A stretch of DNA of 64,000 nt, from assembly GCF_036226885.1 (NCBI RefSeq), contig NZ_CP109027.1:124001-188000 (forward strand), written 5' to 3'. The position numbers and the translations under genes were made by a program. This document shows positions 23,981 through 35,043 of this stretch, piece by piece (position 1 is the stretch's first letter; every line of letters begins with the position of its first letter). Below the pieces are notes generated by a model. That model was not told the origin of the DNA. It did no database searches and saw only the letters and a program-made list of their open reading frames with translations. The stretch comes from Streptomyces sp. NBC_00663. Lineage in GTDB: Bacteria; Actinomycetota; Actinomycetes; Streptomycetales; Streptomycetaceae.

Positions 23981-24211
23981 ATGAGGCCGGTCGGAGACAA
24001 AGTGGTCATCGTCGACCGCGGGCATCAGGGGGCCGCGGACACCGGCGCGCATCGTGAGGCGGAGCTGTTCGACCAGCACCTGGCGATCAATCTGGCCGCG
24101 TCCCCCGTGGCGAACGCTGGTTCGTTCGACCCGGCGCTCCCCCACAACACCGGTGTCGTCACCCGCTGGGATCAGAGCACCTTCGGCTGCGGAACCGAGC
24201 CGCTCAGTTGA
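23981..24211 (+). CDS. Small protein of unknown function (76 residues)
   Basis: The frame starts at ATG 23981 with a full AGGAGG at 23965-23970, 10 bases upstream, and lies 17 bases after the PhyH stop and 23 before the dehydrogenase gene. The peptide contains KVVIVDRGHQGAADTGAH and FDQHLAINLAASPVANAGSF. No family was recognised and there is no signal or membrane segment. The good ribosome binding site and operon position argue for translation. It could also be the remnant of a larger gene. Confidence 0.55.
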   Translation: MRPVGDKVVIVDRGHQGAADTGAHREAELFDQHLAINLAASPVANAGSFDPALPHNTGVVTRWDQSTFGCGTEPLS

Positions 24212-24234
24212 GACAGAGGAAAGAGAAGAGACGC

Positions 24235-25239
24235 ATGCGCATAGGCATCATGGGACTCGGCCGGATCGGCGCATTCCATGCGGAGACCCTGGCCGGGCTG
24301 GACGCGGTGGACTCCCTGGTCGTCACCGACCCGGTGGCCGCGGCCGTCGCCTCGGCCGTCGAGAGATTCGGGGCCACCGCGGCGGAATCCCCCGAAGCCG
24401 TGTTCGCAGCCGGCGTGGACGGCGTCGTCATCGCCGCCGCGACCGACGCACACCCCGCGCTCATCCTCGCCGCCGTGCAGGCGGGCGTCCCGGTCTTCTG
24501 CGAGAAGCCCGTGGCCCGTGGCGTCGAGGCGAGTCTGGAGGTGCTGCGCGCGGTGGAGGCCAGCGACGTCGAGGTGCACATCGGCTACAACAGGCGCTTC
24601 GACGCGGGATGCGTGGCCGCGCGGCAGGCCGTGGTCAGCGGTGAGCTCGGCGACCTCCACACCATACGGTCCACCACCCTCGACCCCGCCCCGCCGCCGC
24701 CCGCCTACGTGGCCGTCTCAGGCGGCATCTTCCGGGACTGCAGCGTGCACGACTTCGACATCGTGCGCTGGGTCACCGGCCGGGAGGTGGTCGAGGTCTA
24801 CGCGACCGGCGGCAACCGGGGCGCGGACCACATCCGGGAGGCGGGCGATGTCGACACCGCTTCCGCGCTGCTCACCCTCGACGACGGCGCCATCGCTGTC
24901 ATCTCCAACTCCCGGCACAACACCCGCGGTTACGACGTACGCCTGGAGCTGCACGGCATGAAGGACAGCATCGCGGTCGGGCTGGAGGACAAGCTGCCGC
25001 TGCGCTCCGTGGAGCCGGGTGCCGGCTTCCCGGCCGGCACGCCGCACCACTTCTTCATGGACCGCTTCACCGCCGCCTACCGCGCCGAACTCACCGCCTT
25101 CACCGAGGTCGTCGCCGGCACCCGGCCCTCTCCCTGCACGGTGGCCGACGCCATCGAGGCGAGCTGGATCGCCGAGGCGTGCACCCTCTCGCTCCACGAA
25201 CACCGGCCCGTACGACTCGACGAGGTGCGCAAGGCATGA
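24235..25239 (+). CDS. Gfo/Idh/MocA-family oxidoreductase (inositol 2-dehydrogenase-like)
   Basis: A 334-residue NAD(P)-dependent sugar or cyclitol dehydrogenase. The Rossmann start is RIGIMGLGRIGAFHAETLAG, the active-site Lys is in CEKPVARG, and the DxxxH-type motif reads DCSVHDFDIVRW. ATG 24235 follows a purine-rich GAGGAAAGAGAAGAG. Family members oxidise a ring or sugar hydroxyl to a ketone. The next gene overlaps by four bases (ATGA), so the two dehydrogenases are translationally coupled and may act on successive intermediates. Confidence 0.88.
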   Translation: MRIGIMGLGRIGAFHAETLAGLDAVDSLVVTDPVAAAVASAVERFGATAAESPEAVFAAGVDGVVIAAATDAHPALILAAVQAGVPVFCEKPVARGVEASLEVLRAVEASDVEVHIGYNRRFDAGCVAARQAVVSGELGDLHTIRSTTLDPAPPPPAYVAVSGGIFRDCSVHDFDIVRWVTGREVVEVYATGGNRGADHIREAGDVDTASALLTLDDGAIAVISNSRHNTRGYDVRLELHGMKDSIAVGLEDKLPLRSVEPGAGFPAGTPHHFFMDRFTAAYRAELTAFTEVVAGTRPSPCTVADAIEASWIAEACTLSLHEHRPVRLDEVRKA

Positions 25240-26255
25240 CGAACGAACCGCTGCGGATCGGCGTCCTCGGCGCCGCCCGGATCGCCGAACTCTCGATCGT
25301 CGGACCCGCCCGTGCGGGCGGCCACCGTCTCGTCGCGGTGGCCGCCCGCGACCGCGGCCGGGCGGAGGCCTTCGCCGCCGCCCACGGCGTCGAACGCGTC
25401 GCCGACTCCTACGCCGACCTGATCGCCGACCCCGAGATCGACGTCGTCTACAACCCGCTGGCCAACAGCCTGCACGGGCCGTGGAACCTGGCGGCGCTGC
25501 GGGCCGGCAAGCATGTGCTCACCGAGAAGCCGTCCGCGAGCAACGCCGAAGAGGCGATCGAGGTCCACGAGGCCGTCGCCAAGGCGGGCACCGTGTTCAT
25601 GGAGGGCTTCCACTACCTGTTCCACCCGGTCACCCGGCGCCTGCATGAGCTGCTCGACAGCGGGGAGCTGGGCGAACTCCGGCACGTCGAGGCCATGGTC
25701 GCCATGCCCGCACCGCCGGACAGCGACGTACGGTGGTCGCTTCCGCTGGCCGGCGGCGCGCTGATGGACCTCGGGTGCTACAGCCTGCACGCGCTGCGCA
25801 CGCTCGCACCCTGGGCCGGCGGCGCTCCCCGGCTCGTCGCCGCGCGCGGCGGAGAGAAAGCCGGGGCCACGGGCGTCGACGAGTGGCTGTACGCCGACCT
25901 TGAGTTCCCGAGCGGAATCACCGGGACCGCCAACTGCCATATGGCGTACGGCAAGTGGCAGATGAGCTGCCGCGTCGTGGGCACCCGTGGTGAGGCCACG
26001 GCGATGAACTTCGTGCAGCCGCACCTCGACGACCGGGTGGTCGTTCGCACGGCCGCCGGCGAGCGCACCGAGGAACTCGGCCGCCGGTCGTCGTACACCT
26101 TCCAGCTGGAGGCCTTCGCGGCCCACCTGCGGGATGGCGCGCCACTGGCGCTGGACGCGGACGACGCGCTGACCACCATGCGGCTCATCGACGACTGCTA
26201 CCGCGCGGCCGGGTTCCCGGTCCGGCCGCGTACGGTGCTTCCGGCCGCCGGCTGA
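25236..26255 (+). CDS. Gfo/Idh/MocA-family oxidoreductase
   Basis: A 339-residue member of the dehydrogenase family, distinct from its partner at 24235-25239. The N-terminus reads RIGVLGAARIAELSIVGPARAGG. The active-site segment is LTEKPSASN, followed by FHYLFHPVTRRLHEL and GGALMDLGCYSLHALR in the C-terminal sheet, which is closer to the dihydrodiol/xylose dehydrogenase branch. It starts in the ATGA overlap with the upstream gene and ends before a strong terminator. It probably oxidises or reduces a carbonyl derived from the PhyH substrate. Confidence 0.87.
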   Translation: MTNEPLRIGVLGAARIAELSIVGPARAGGHRLVAVAARDRGRAEAFAAAHGVERVADSYADLIADPEIDVVYNPLANSLHGPWNLAALRAGKHVLTEKPSASNAEEAIEVHEAVAKAGTVFMEGFHYLFHPVTRRLHELLDSGELGELRHVEAMVAMPAPPDSDVRWSLPLAGGALMDLGCYSLHALRTLAPWAGGAPRLVAARGGEKAGATGVDEWLYADLEFPSGITGTANCHMAYGKWQMSCRVVGTRGEATAMNFVQPHLDDRVVVRTAAGERTEELGRRSSYTFQLEAFAAHLRDGAPLALDADDALTTMRLIDDCYRAAGFPVRPRTVLPAAG

Positions 26256-26262
26256 CGAACGG

Positions 26263-26311
26263 CACAGCGGGAGAGGGCGGCACCGGTCCGGTGCCGCCCT
26301 CTCCCGCTGTG
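26263..26311. terminator. Strong bidirectional hairpin between convergent genes
   Basis: A 24-bp perfect stem (26263-26286 with 26288-26311) separates the plus-strand dehydrogenase ending at 26255 from the minus-strand dehydrogenase ending at 26337. Its symmetry suits termination from both sides. Confidence 0.85.
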
Positions 26312-26336
26312 TGCCGCCTGCTGATAAGGGGCGGGT

Positions 26337-27359
26337 CTACTGATAGAAGGCGGGTCGCTCGATCAGCTCGACCTCGACACGCCGGCCCTCTCGCTGGGAC
26401 AGCACGCCCGCCTCGCAGACGGCCGCGGCCGCGTATCCGTCCCAGACGCTGGGCCCGGTCGTCTCGCCGCGCCGCGTGGCGTCCACCCAGGCCTGGACCT
26501 CGCGGTCGTAGGCGTCCTCGAAGCGTTCGAGGTAGTCCGGTGTGACACGGCCACCCCAGCGGCCGTCAGCGGTGGTCAGCCGCGGCCCGTGCTCGTCGTC
26601 CATCCGAACGATGCCACGTTCACAGACCGCCTCGGCCTGCACCTGATAGCCGAACCCGCAGTGCCCGAAGATCTCGACATCGACGAGAGCACCCGACTCG
26701 GTTTCGAAGAGCACGAACTGAGGGTCACTCATACCGGCCGGGGCATTCGAGGTCGAAGCCGGTTTGTGCACGGTGACCGCGGTGATCTCCTGGTCGAGGA
26801 GCCAGCGGGTCACGTCCATCTCGTGCACCACGGAATCGTTGATGAGCATCTCCTCGGTGAACCACTCCGGCATGGCCGGATTGCGGTGCCGGTGGTGCAG
26901 CATCAGCGTCCGCCCCAACTCCCCCTTGCTGAGAAGCCGCTTGAGCTTCATGTACTCGGCGTCGTACCGCCGCATGAAGCCCACTTGGACGCGGCGGTGT
27001 CCGAGCTTCTGCTCTGCCGCAAGGACGCGCAGCGCGGAGGCCGCGTCGGGGGTGAGCGGTTTCTCGCACAGCACCGGCAGGTCGCGGTCGAGGGCTTCGA
27101 GCAGGGCCGCCTCGTGGGCGGGCCCCGGGGAGGCGATGAGGACGGCGTCCACGTCCCGCGCCGCCATGGCCGCCGCGGGTTCGGTGTACGCCGCGCAGCC
27201 CTCGATCGCGTCCGCGAGGGTCTTGGCGCGCTCCGCCTCGATGTCGACGACGGCCGTCACGCGGGCCCCGCTGATGCGGTGGCGAAGTCTGCGCACATGG
27301 TCGGCGCCCATCTTGCCGGTGCCGACGACGGCAACGCCGAGCGCTCGCTCAGATGGCAT
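26337..27359 (-). CDS. Gfo/Idh/MocA-family oxidoreductase, probable inositol 2-dehydrogenase
   Basis: A 340-residue dehydrogenase with the Rossmann motif VAVVGTGKMGADHVRRL, active-site CEKPLTPD, FMRRYDAEYMKLK and the inositol-dehydrogenase-like INDSVVHEMDVTRWLLDQEI. ATG 27359 has CCGGAGG 9 bases upstream. It is the last gene of the minus-strand operon with the sugar ABC transporter (27 bases after the ATPase), which supports oxidation of the imported compound. Of the four family members in the window, this one looks most like IolG (myo-inositol to scyllo-inosose). Confidence 0.85.
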   Translation of the reverse strand: MPSERALGVAVVGTGKMGADHVRRLRHRISGARVTAVVDIEAERAKTLADAIEGCAAYTEPAAAMAARDVDAVLIASPGPAHEAALLEALDRDLPVLCEKPLTPDAASALRVLAAEQKLGHRRVQVGFMRRYDAEYMKLKRLLSKGELGRTLMLHHRHRNPAMPEWFTEEMLINDSVVHEMDVTRWLLDQEITAVTVHKPASTSNAPAGMSDPQFVLFETESGALVDVEIFGHCGFGYQVQAEAVCERGIVRMDDEHGPRLTTADGRWGGRVTPDYLERFEDAYDREVQAWVDATRRGETTGPSVWDGYAAAAVCEAGVLSQREGRRVEVELIERPAFYQ

Positions 27360-27386
27360 GTTCTGGTGCCTCCGGGGTTGGTGAGG

Positions 27387-28289
<903 letters not shown>

Positions 28290-28294
28290 GGGGG

Positions 28295-29374
28295 TCACCT
28301 CCGGGTCGCTGTGCGCTGGACCCACAGATTGATGAGGACGGCGCCGAGGAGCATGACGCCGAGGAATGCCTTGAACCAGTCGGGGTTCCAGCCGGCGTAG
28401 ACGATGCCCTGCTGCACCATGCCGAACATGAAGGCTCCGAAGACCGGGCCGATCGCCGAGCCGGCGCCGCCGGTCAGCAGACAGCCGCCGATGACCGCGG
28501 CCGAGATGTAGATCAGCTCCTGGCCCACGCCCTCGCCGGACTGCACGGTGTTGAAGGAGAACAGCTGGTGCATGCCGATGAACCAGGCACCGAAGCCGAC
28601 CAGCATGAACAGCGAGATCTTGCTGAACGTCACCGGGACACCGACCGCGCGGGCGCTGTCCTTGTTGCCGCCGACAGCGAAGGTCCAGTTGCCGTACTTG
28701 GTGCGCAGCAGCACCCAGGTGGCGACGGCGGCGAAGACCAGCCACCAGACGACGGTGATCTTCACCTGGACCCCGCCGACGTCGAAGCTGGAGGCGAAGA
28801 CCTTCTGCGCCTGGCTGAAGCCGTCCATGTCGCTGATGTCGTCGGTGGCCACGTTGCCGGTCACCAGCTTCGTCACCGCCAGGTTCACGCCCTGGAGGAT
28901 CAGGAAGCTGCCGAGGGTGATCAGGAAGCTCGGCAGACCGGTCCTGACGACCAGCCAGCCGTTGAAGAACCCGATCCCCAAGGACACGAGCAGGGCGACG
29001 AGCACGCCGACCCACACGTTCACGGTGAGCTGGTAGCTGAGCATGCTCGCGGTCAGCGCCGAGGTGACCACCGCGACACCGGCCGACAGGTCGAACTCGC
29101 CGCCGATCATCAGCAGCGCGACCGGCAGGGCCATGATCCCGATGGTCGACGACTGGTAGAGGATGTTGGCCATCGAGCTGCCGTCGCGCACCGGCGGCGC
29201 GGCGACCAGGAAGAACACGTAGACCGCCGCGGCGCCGAGGAAGACACCCACTTCGGGGCGAGCCAACAGGCGTATGGCCAGCGACCGTTCGGAGGTGCGG
29301 CCGTCCTTCTCGAGGGCCGGCGGAGCCGGCGACGGAGAGCCCGTCGCCGGAGCCGTGGTCTGGGTCATGGTCAT
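28295..29374 (-). CDS. Sugar/cyclitol ABC transporter permease (RbsC/FrcC-like)
   Basis: A 359-residue membrane protein with about nine hydrophobic segments after a hydrophilic 35-residue N-terminus. The CUT2 permease hallmark is [19 protein letters not shown], followed by the loop [21 protein letters not shown] 29374 shares its first base with the last base of the binding-protein stop, so the two are coupled. It forms the membrane channel for the ligand delivered by the lipoprotein at 29374-30393. Confidence 0.93.
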   Translation of the reverse strand: MTMTQTTAPATGSPSPAPPALEKDGRTSERSLAIRLLARPEVGVFLGAAAVYVFFLVAAPPVRDGSSMANILYQSSTIGIMALPVALLMIGGEFDLSAGVAVVTSALTASMLSYQLTVNVWVGVLVALLVSLGIGFFNGWLVVRTGLPSFLITLGSFLILQGVNLAVTKLVTGNVATDDISDMDGFSQAQKVFASSFDVGGVQVKITVVWWLVFAAVATWVLLRTKYGNWTFAVGGNKDSARAVGVPVTFSKISLFMLVGFGAWFIGMHQLFSFNTVQSGEGVGQELIYISAAVIGGCLLTGGAGSAIGPVFGAFMFGMVQQGIVYAGWNPDWFKAFLGVMLLGAVLINLWVQRTATRR

Positions 29375-30393
29375 CACCGAGTGCCCTTCGCGGCAAACGC
29401 GGCGACCTTGTCGATGTTGGTCTTGTCGACAATGGCCGGGCCGGTCAGCACGGCCTGCGAACCGCCGCCGCTGTAGTTTCCGTTCGTCTTGTAGAGCCAG
29501 AGGGAGTCGACGGACAGGTAGCCCTGAAGGTAGGGCTGCTGGTCGATGGCCCACTGGATCTTGCCGGACTTGATGGCGGCGACCGCGTCCTTGTTCAGGT
29601 CGAACGTGGCGAGCTTGGCCTTGCTGCCCGACTCGGAGATCGCCTGCGTGGCGGTGAGGGCGATCGGCGCGGCGAGGGTCGCCACGAAGTCGATGGAGCT
29701 GTCCTGCTGGAGCTTGGCGGTGATCGTCGACTTCACGGACGGCATGTCGGTGCCGTTGACGTAGAGGATGTCGGTCTTGCCGCTGAAGGTCTTCTTCAGT
29801 CCGGCGCACCGCTGGGTGAGGCCGATGTTGCCCTGCTCCTGGATGACACAGGCCGTGTGCTTGGCGCCGACCTCGTTGAGCTTCTTGCCGAACGCCTCAC
29901 CGGCCACCTCCTCGTCCTGGCCGAAGAACTCCAGCATGCCCACCTTCGTCCAGTCGCTCACACCGGAGTTGAAGCCGACGACGGGTATGCCGGCCTGCCC
30001 GGCCTTGGCGACGACGCTCTTGAGGGCGTCCGGCTTGGCCAGGGTGAGCGCGATCCCGTCGACCTTCTGGTCGATCGCGTTCTGCACCAGGTTGGCCTGG
30101 TTGCCGGCGTTGGGGTCGGAGGAGTAGACGAGCTTGACGTTGTCCTTGGCGGCGGCGGCCTCTGCGCCCTTGCGGACGATGTCCCAGAAGGTGTCACCCG
30201 GTGCGGCGTGCGTGATCAGGGCGACCGTCATGCGGGGAGTGGTGGCCTTGCCGGCCGAGACATCGTTCCCCGTCTCGTCGGCCTTCTTGCCGCCCGAGCT
30301 GCTGGAGCATCCTGCGGCGAACAGGGTGGCCGCCGCCATCGCGGCGACGACAGGCACATATCTGCGGGAACGGGAGTGGGACGAGCGGTCCAT
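29374..30393 (-). CDS. Sugar/cyclitol-binding lipoprotein (RbsB-like)
   Basis: A 339-residue lipoprotein with signal sequence and lipobox FAAGC (Cys29). Its type I sugar-binding domain contains [41 protein letters not shown] and [13 protein letters not shown] 30393 is chosen for GAGGTG 7 bases upstream and the clean signal peptide. It is the first gene of the operon SBP, permease, ATPase, IolG-like, and faces the mmsA gene across a 327-base regulatory gap. Related systems import myo-inositol or ribose-type sugars. Confidence 0.93.
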   Translation of the reverse strand: MDRSSHSRSRRYVPVVAAMAAATLFAAGCSSSSGGKKADETGNDVSAGKATTPRMTVALITHAAPGDTFWDIVRKGAEAAAAKDNVKLVYSSDPNAGNQANLVQNAIDQKVDGIALTLAKPDALKSVVAKAGQAGIPVVGFNSGVSDWTKVGMLEFFGQDEEVAGEAFGKKLNEVGAKHTACVIQEQGNIGLTQRCAGLKKTFSGKTDILYVNGTDMPSVKSTITAKLQQDSSIDFVATLAAPIALTATQAISESGSKAKLATFDLNKDAVAAIKSGKIQWAIDQQPYLQGYLSVDSLWLYKTNGNYSGGGSQAVLTGPAIVDKTNIDKVAAFAAKGTR

Positions 30394-30532
30394 CTTTCGG
30401 CACCTCACTGTGCGGCAGAGAGAGGGGAGAAGGCTGACCGAGCGAGCGCTGCGGATCACATGCCGTGAACACGGCTGTTGCCTATGACGGAGATGGAACC
30501 GTCACCCCACCCCGGGGTCAACGCTTGTAATG

Positions 30533-30550
30533 ACATCATTTATCCATCAG
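30533..30550 (+). promoter_or_regulatory. 18-bp phased operator in the transporter/mmsA divergent region
   Basis: ACATCAT-TTAT-CCATCAG: two 7-base units 11 bp apart, the same pattern as at 22695, 34047 and 41541 (the 41564 copy shares the central TTAT as well). A separate 7-bp inverted repeat (TGACATC at 30531, GATGTCA at 30556) brackets it. The site can control both the transporter operon on the left and mmsA on the right. Confidence 0.65.
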
Positions 30551-30572
30551 AGCAAGATGTCAGAACAATTAC

Positions 30573-30602
30573 TTGACGCTGGTTATGCCTGACCTCTACA
30601 CC
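30573..30602 (+). promoter_or_regulatory. Candidate housekeeping promoter for mmsA
   Basis: TTGACG (30573-30578) and TACACC (30597-30602) are separated by 18 bases, a fair match to the main Streptomyces sigma-factor consensus. The phased operator at 30533-30550 lies just upstream. The rest of the 30394-30720 gap holds no gene. Confidence 0.45.
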
Positions 30603-30720
30603 TGAAATGACGGGATGCCCGGGGCCTCGAATAGACGGCCTTTTGACGCACTGGCGAAAGAAATATCGAAGGTCGCCCCGCCCGTGTCCGAGTCCGGCCC
30701 TGAAAGGAAACCCGCACACG

Positions 30721-32220
<1,500 letters not shown>

Positions 32221-32222
32221 CC

Positions 32223-32996
32223 ATGCCCACACGCCGGAAAGCCGTCAGCGGTACGGCGGTGCTCGACATCGCCATCGACCGCGCGAGCCCGGTACCGCTG
32301 TACTACCAGTTCGCCCAACAGCTGGAGCAGGCCATCGAGCATGGCCTGCTCCTCCCGGGAGCGCTGCTCGGCAACGAGATCGACCTCGCCGAACGGCTCG
32401 GCCTGTCCCGGCCGACCGTCCGGCAGGGCATCAGAACACTGGTGGACAAAGGGCTGCTGGTACGACACCGCGGGGTCGGCACGCAAGTCGTCCACAACAA
32501 GTTCAAGCGCCAGCTGGAGCTCAGCAGTCTCTACGACGATCTCGAGAAGGTCAGCCGGAATCCGAGTACGCGGGTGGTGCGCAACGACGTCGTTCCCGCG
32601 TCCGCCGAAGTCGCCGAGGCCCTCGGTGTCAGGAAGGACGACAGCGTCGTCAGGCTGGAGCGAGTCCGATACGCCGACGGTGTGCCGGTGGCGCTCCTGC
32701 GCAACCACCTGCCGACCGGCCTGCTGCCGGACCTCGACGCGAGGCTGCTGGAGGCCACCGGGCTGTACCGGCTGCTGCGGGCGGCCGGCATCACCCTGCA
32801 CAGCGCCCACCAGGCGATCGGCGCCCAGGCGGCGACCGCCGAGGAGGGCGGGTACCTCGGGGAGCCGGAGGGAGCCGCGCTGCTCACCATGCGGCGGACG
32901 GCGTACGACGCCGGCGGGGAGGCCGTGGAGTACGGCGCGCATCTGTACCACGCCGAGCGGTACGCGTTCGAGTTCCACCTGCTCACGCGGAGATAG
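32223..32996 (+). CDS. GntR-family regulator, HutC/UTRA subfamily
   Basis: A 257-residue regulator starting two bases after mmsA. Residues 20-90 form the winged helix (PLYYQFAQQLEQAIEHGLLLPG, LGLSRPTVRQGIRTLVDKGLLVRHRGVGT). Residues 100-250 form the UTRA ligand domain (RLERVRYADGVPVALLRNHLP, EYGAHLYHAERYAFEFHL). Co-transcription with mmsA makes it, together with the LacI protein at 21630-22676, a candidate for the phased operator found at all promoters of this block. HutC-type regulators usually sense a pathway intermediate and repress in its absence. Confidence 0.92.
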   Translation: MPTRRKAVSGTAVLDIAIDRASPVPLYYQFAQQLEQAIEHGLLLPGALLGNEIDLAERLGLSRPTVRQGIRTLVDKGLLVRHRGVGTQVVHNKFKRQLELSSLYDDLEKVSRNPSTRVVRNDVVPASAEVAEALGVRKDDSVVRLERVRYADGVPVALLRNHLPTGLLPDLDARLLEATGLYRLLRAAGITLHSAHQAIGAQAATAEEGGYLGEPEGAALLTMRRTAYDAGGEAVEYGAHLYHAERYAFEFHLLTRR

Positions 32997-33027
32997 GGGC
33001 CTCGTGCAGGAAGCAGGCATGCAGGAA

Positions 33028-33073
33028 GCAGGGGTGGTGGGGACGACCGTGGTCTCGTCCCCACCGCCCCTGC
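33028..33073. terminator. Bidirectional hairpin between convergent genes
   Basis: A 19-bp stem (33028-33046 with 33055-33073, one G-U pair) and 8-base loop lie between the GntR gene ending at 32996 and the isomerase-type gene ending at 33078. A 13-bp direct repeat (33005 and 33020) lies just before it. Confidence 0.8.
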
Positions 33074-33077
33074 GGCT

Positions 33078-33926
33078 TTACCCCAGAAGCGCCGCGGCGC
33101 TTCGGTACGCCACTTCGGCGGCCTCCCGCACCGGCAGCGCGCGGTGCTCGTCGGAGAGGATCTCCACTCCCCAGGGGCCGGCCCAGCCGGCCGCACGGAG
33201 CGCGGCGATGATGCCCGGCAGGTCGAAGGAGCCCTCCCCGCACAGGCGACGGCGCCGGACGGTGTCCTCGAAGAGGGTGCCGACGACCTGGGCGTCGGCG
33301 TCGTCGAGCTCCACGCCCACGATGCGGGACCCGGGTACCTTCGCCAGTTCGGCGGGGGCGGTGCCGGCGCGCTCGGTGTGCCAGACGTCGATGATGAGGC
33401 CACCCGCCGGGTGCCCGGCCGACTCCACGAGCCGGAGACCGTCGTACACGGTCTTGAGGTTGGACCAGGGCAGGAACTCGACCCCGAGCCGGGCGCCCAC
33501 GCCGTCGGCCTGTGCCGCCAGCGCGGCGAACTCCTTGGCCCAGACATCGGGGTTCCATGGCCGGTCCTCGACATCGGGGCCGACCTTGATGTGGCGTGCG
33601 CCGAGTGCCTCAGCGGCCGTCAGGACATAGCGCCGGGCGGCACCCGATGCGGTGTGCGCGGAGTCGCCGTTCCACCAGTCCGTGATGAACTCCAGCTCGA
33701 CATGGCGGATCCCGTTGTCCTCGAAGATGGACCGGATGCCCGCGACCCCGTACGTGCGCTCGGCCTCCACCAGGTCCGGGTACAGCAGTCCGAAGCCCGT
33801 GAACCCGGCCGCGGCCGCGGCTTCCGCCCGTTCCCGCAGGCTCAACGGACTGCGCTCGTCGTCGCTTCCGGGGGTGGCGGCGCCTGCTGTGGTCCAGCAA
33901 GTCGCCAGCAAATCCTCAGTCGTCAT
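33078..33926 (-). CDS. Sugar phosphate isomerase/epimerase-fold protein (xylose-isomerase-like TIM barrel)
   Basis: A 282-residue AP-endonuclease-2/IolI-type barrel. Metal-site segments are visible as GVEFLPW, GLIIDVWHTER, VGVELDDAD and WGVEILSDEHR near the C-terminus. The ATG at 33926 has only a weak ribosome binding site. It is monocistronic, with its own phased operator 121 bases upstream (34047-34064). IolI-type proteins interconvert inosose isomers; which ketone or sugar this one handles cannot be told from sequence. Confidence 0.87.
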   Translation of the reverse strand: MTTEDLLATCWTTAGAATPGSDDERSPLSLRERAEAAAAAGFTGFGLLYPDLVEAERTYGVAGIRSIFEDNGIRHVELEFITDWWNGDSAHTASGAARRYVLTAAEALGARHIKVGPDVEDRPWNPDVWAKEFAALAAQADGVGARLGVEFLPWSNLKTVYDGLRLVESAGHPAGGLIIDVWHTERAGTAPAELAKVPGSRIVGVELDDADAQVVGTLFEDTVRRRRLCGEGSFDLPGIIAALRAAGWAGPWGVEILSDEHRALPVREAAEVAYRSAAALLG

Positions 33927-34046
33927 TTTTCTGCAGCCCTTGATATTCCTGTGGCTTCGGAATGAGTAATTTCAATTCTGCAAGTCGGAGCCAAGTCGCC
34001 ACGAAATTTATCGGCGCGACACACCTGCCGGTCAATCCCCGGGAAG

Positions 34047-34064
34047 CCATCAAAAACACATCAT
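34047..34064 (+). promoter_or_regulatory. 18-bp phased operator upstream of the isomerase-type gene
   Basis: CCATCAA-AAAC-ACATCAT: 7-base units 11 bp apart, matching the elements at 22695, 30533 and 41541. It lies in the AT-rich 229-base gap between 33926 and 34156, where a promoter for the minus-strand gene is expected. Confidence 0.6.
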
Positions 34065-34155
34065 CCCGAGGTTTTCCGTCAAAGGATCTACCGAGGGCGG
34101 GGCTACCCGTGCGGTGAGCAGCCCCGCCCTCCCCGGGGAAATGGCTTGTATGCCG

Positions 34156-35043
34156 TCAGGCGGCGGCGCGCAGCACCGAGCGCAGATGCTCGGCGCTCGC
34201 CCACACGTCCTCGACCGGCCCCTTCGTCTTGGGTTCCTCGATGAGGATGGTGTCCTGTTCGAGGACATACCAGCCGTCGTATCCGCGGGCGCTGAGGTGG
34301 CTGACGATGGCCTGGACGTCGACGTCGCCAGCGCCGAGCGGGCGGTACATTCCTGCGCGCACGGCTTCGGTGTAGGTGAGACGGCCGGACTGGACCTTGG
34401 CGGCGAGGGCGGCGTCCACGTCCTTCATGTGGGTGTGGGCGATGCGCTCGGGAGCCTGCCGGGTCAGTTCGGCGGGGTCGGTGCCGCCGATGAGCAGGTG
34501 GCCGGTGTCGAGGCAGAGGGAGATCGCCGAGTCCTCCAGGACGCGGCGCACCTCGTCACCGTTCTCGATCATCGTGCCGACGTGCGGGTGCAGGACGGCA
34601 CGTACCCCCCGCTCGGCGGCCAGCGCCGTCAGTCGGTCGAGGTTGGACAGCAGGAGCTTCCAGCCGTCGGCGTCGAGTTCGGGCCGGGAGTCGTAGCCGT
34701 CCTGGCCGGTGATGGCCGACAGGACGAGGACCTCCGCGTTCGAGGCGGTGTAGCTCTCCAGGAGCTGTTCCGTCTCGGGCAGCGGGTCGTGGCCGGGCAC
34801 GTGCAGCAGCAGGGGGGTGAAGCCGCCGACGGCGTGCAGGTCGTGGTGGGCCAGGACCTGGGCCATGGCGTCCGGTGCGGCGGGCAGGAAGCCCTCGGGG
34901 CCGATCTCGGTGGCGGCCAGGCCGACCTCGCGCATCTCCTTCAGGACCCGTTCGGGCGTCAACTGGTAGCCCCATCCGGGTACTTCGCACACGCCCCAGG
35001 AGATGGGCGCGCCGGCGATCCTGTTCAGCGGTGAGGTGGTCAT
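34156..35043 (-). CDS. IolE-like inosose dehydratase / sugar isomerase-fold protein
   Basis: A 295-residue TIM-barrel protein whose start, GAPISWGVCEVPGWGYQL, and later ISLCLDTGHLLIGGTDP, HTHMKDVDAAL and YDGWYVLEQD are typical of the IolE group. IolE dehydrates scyllo-inosose to a trihydroxycyclohexanedione, the substrate of IolD. ATG 35043 overlaps the hydroxyacid dehydrogenase stop by four bases. It is the final gene of the six-gene minus-strand operon that starts at 41431. A generic sugar-phosphate epimerase role is the alternative. Confidence 0.85.
   Translation of the reverse strand: MTTSPLNRIAGAPISWGVCEVPGWGYQLTPERVLKEMREVGLAATEIGPEGFLPAAPDAMAQVLAHHDLHAVGGFTPLLLHVPGHDPLPETEQLLESYTASNAEVLVLSAITGQDGYDSRPELDADGWKLLLSNLDRLTALAAERGVRAVLHPHVGTMIENGDEVRRVLEDSAISLCLDTGHLLIGGTDPAELTRQAPERIAHTHMKDVDAALAAKVQSGRLTYTEAVRAGMYRPLGAGDVDVQAIVSHLSARGYDGWYVLEQDTILIEEPKTKGPVEDVWASAEHLRSVLRAAA

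Noticed and set aside
30531..30562. Inverted repeat TGACATC / GATGTCA as the primary operator of the mmsA region
   Set aside because: It occurs only here, while the phased direct repeat inside it recurs at three other promoter regions, so the direct repeat is preferred.
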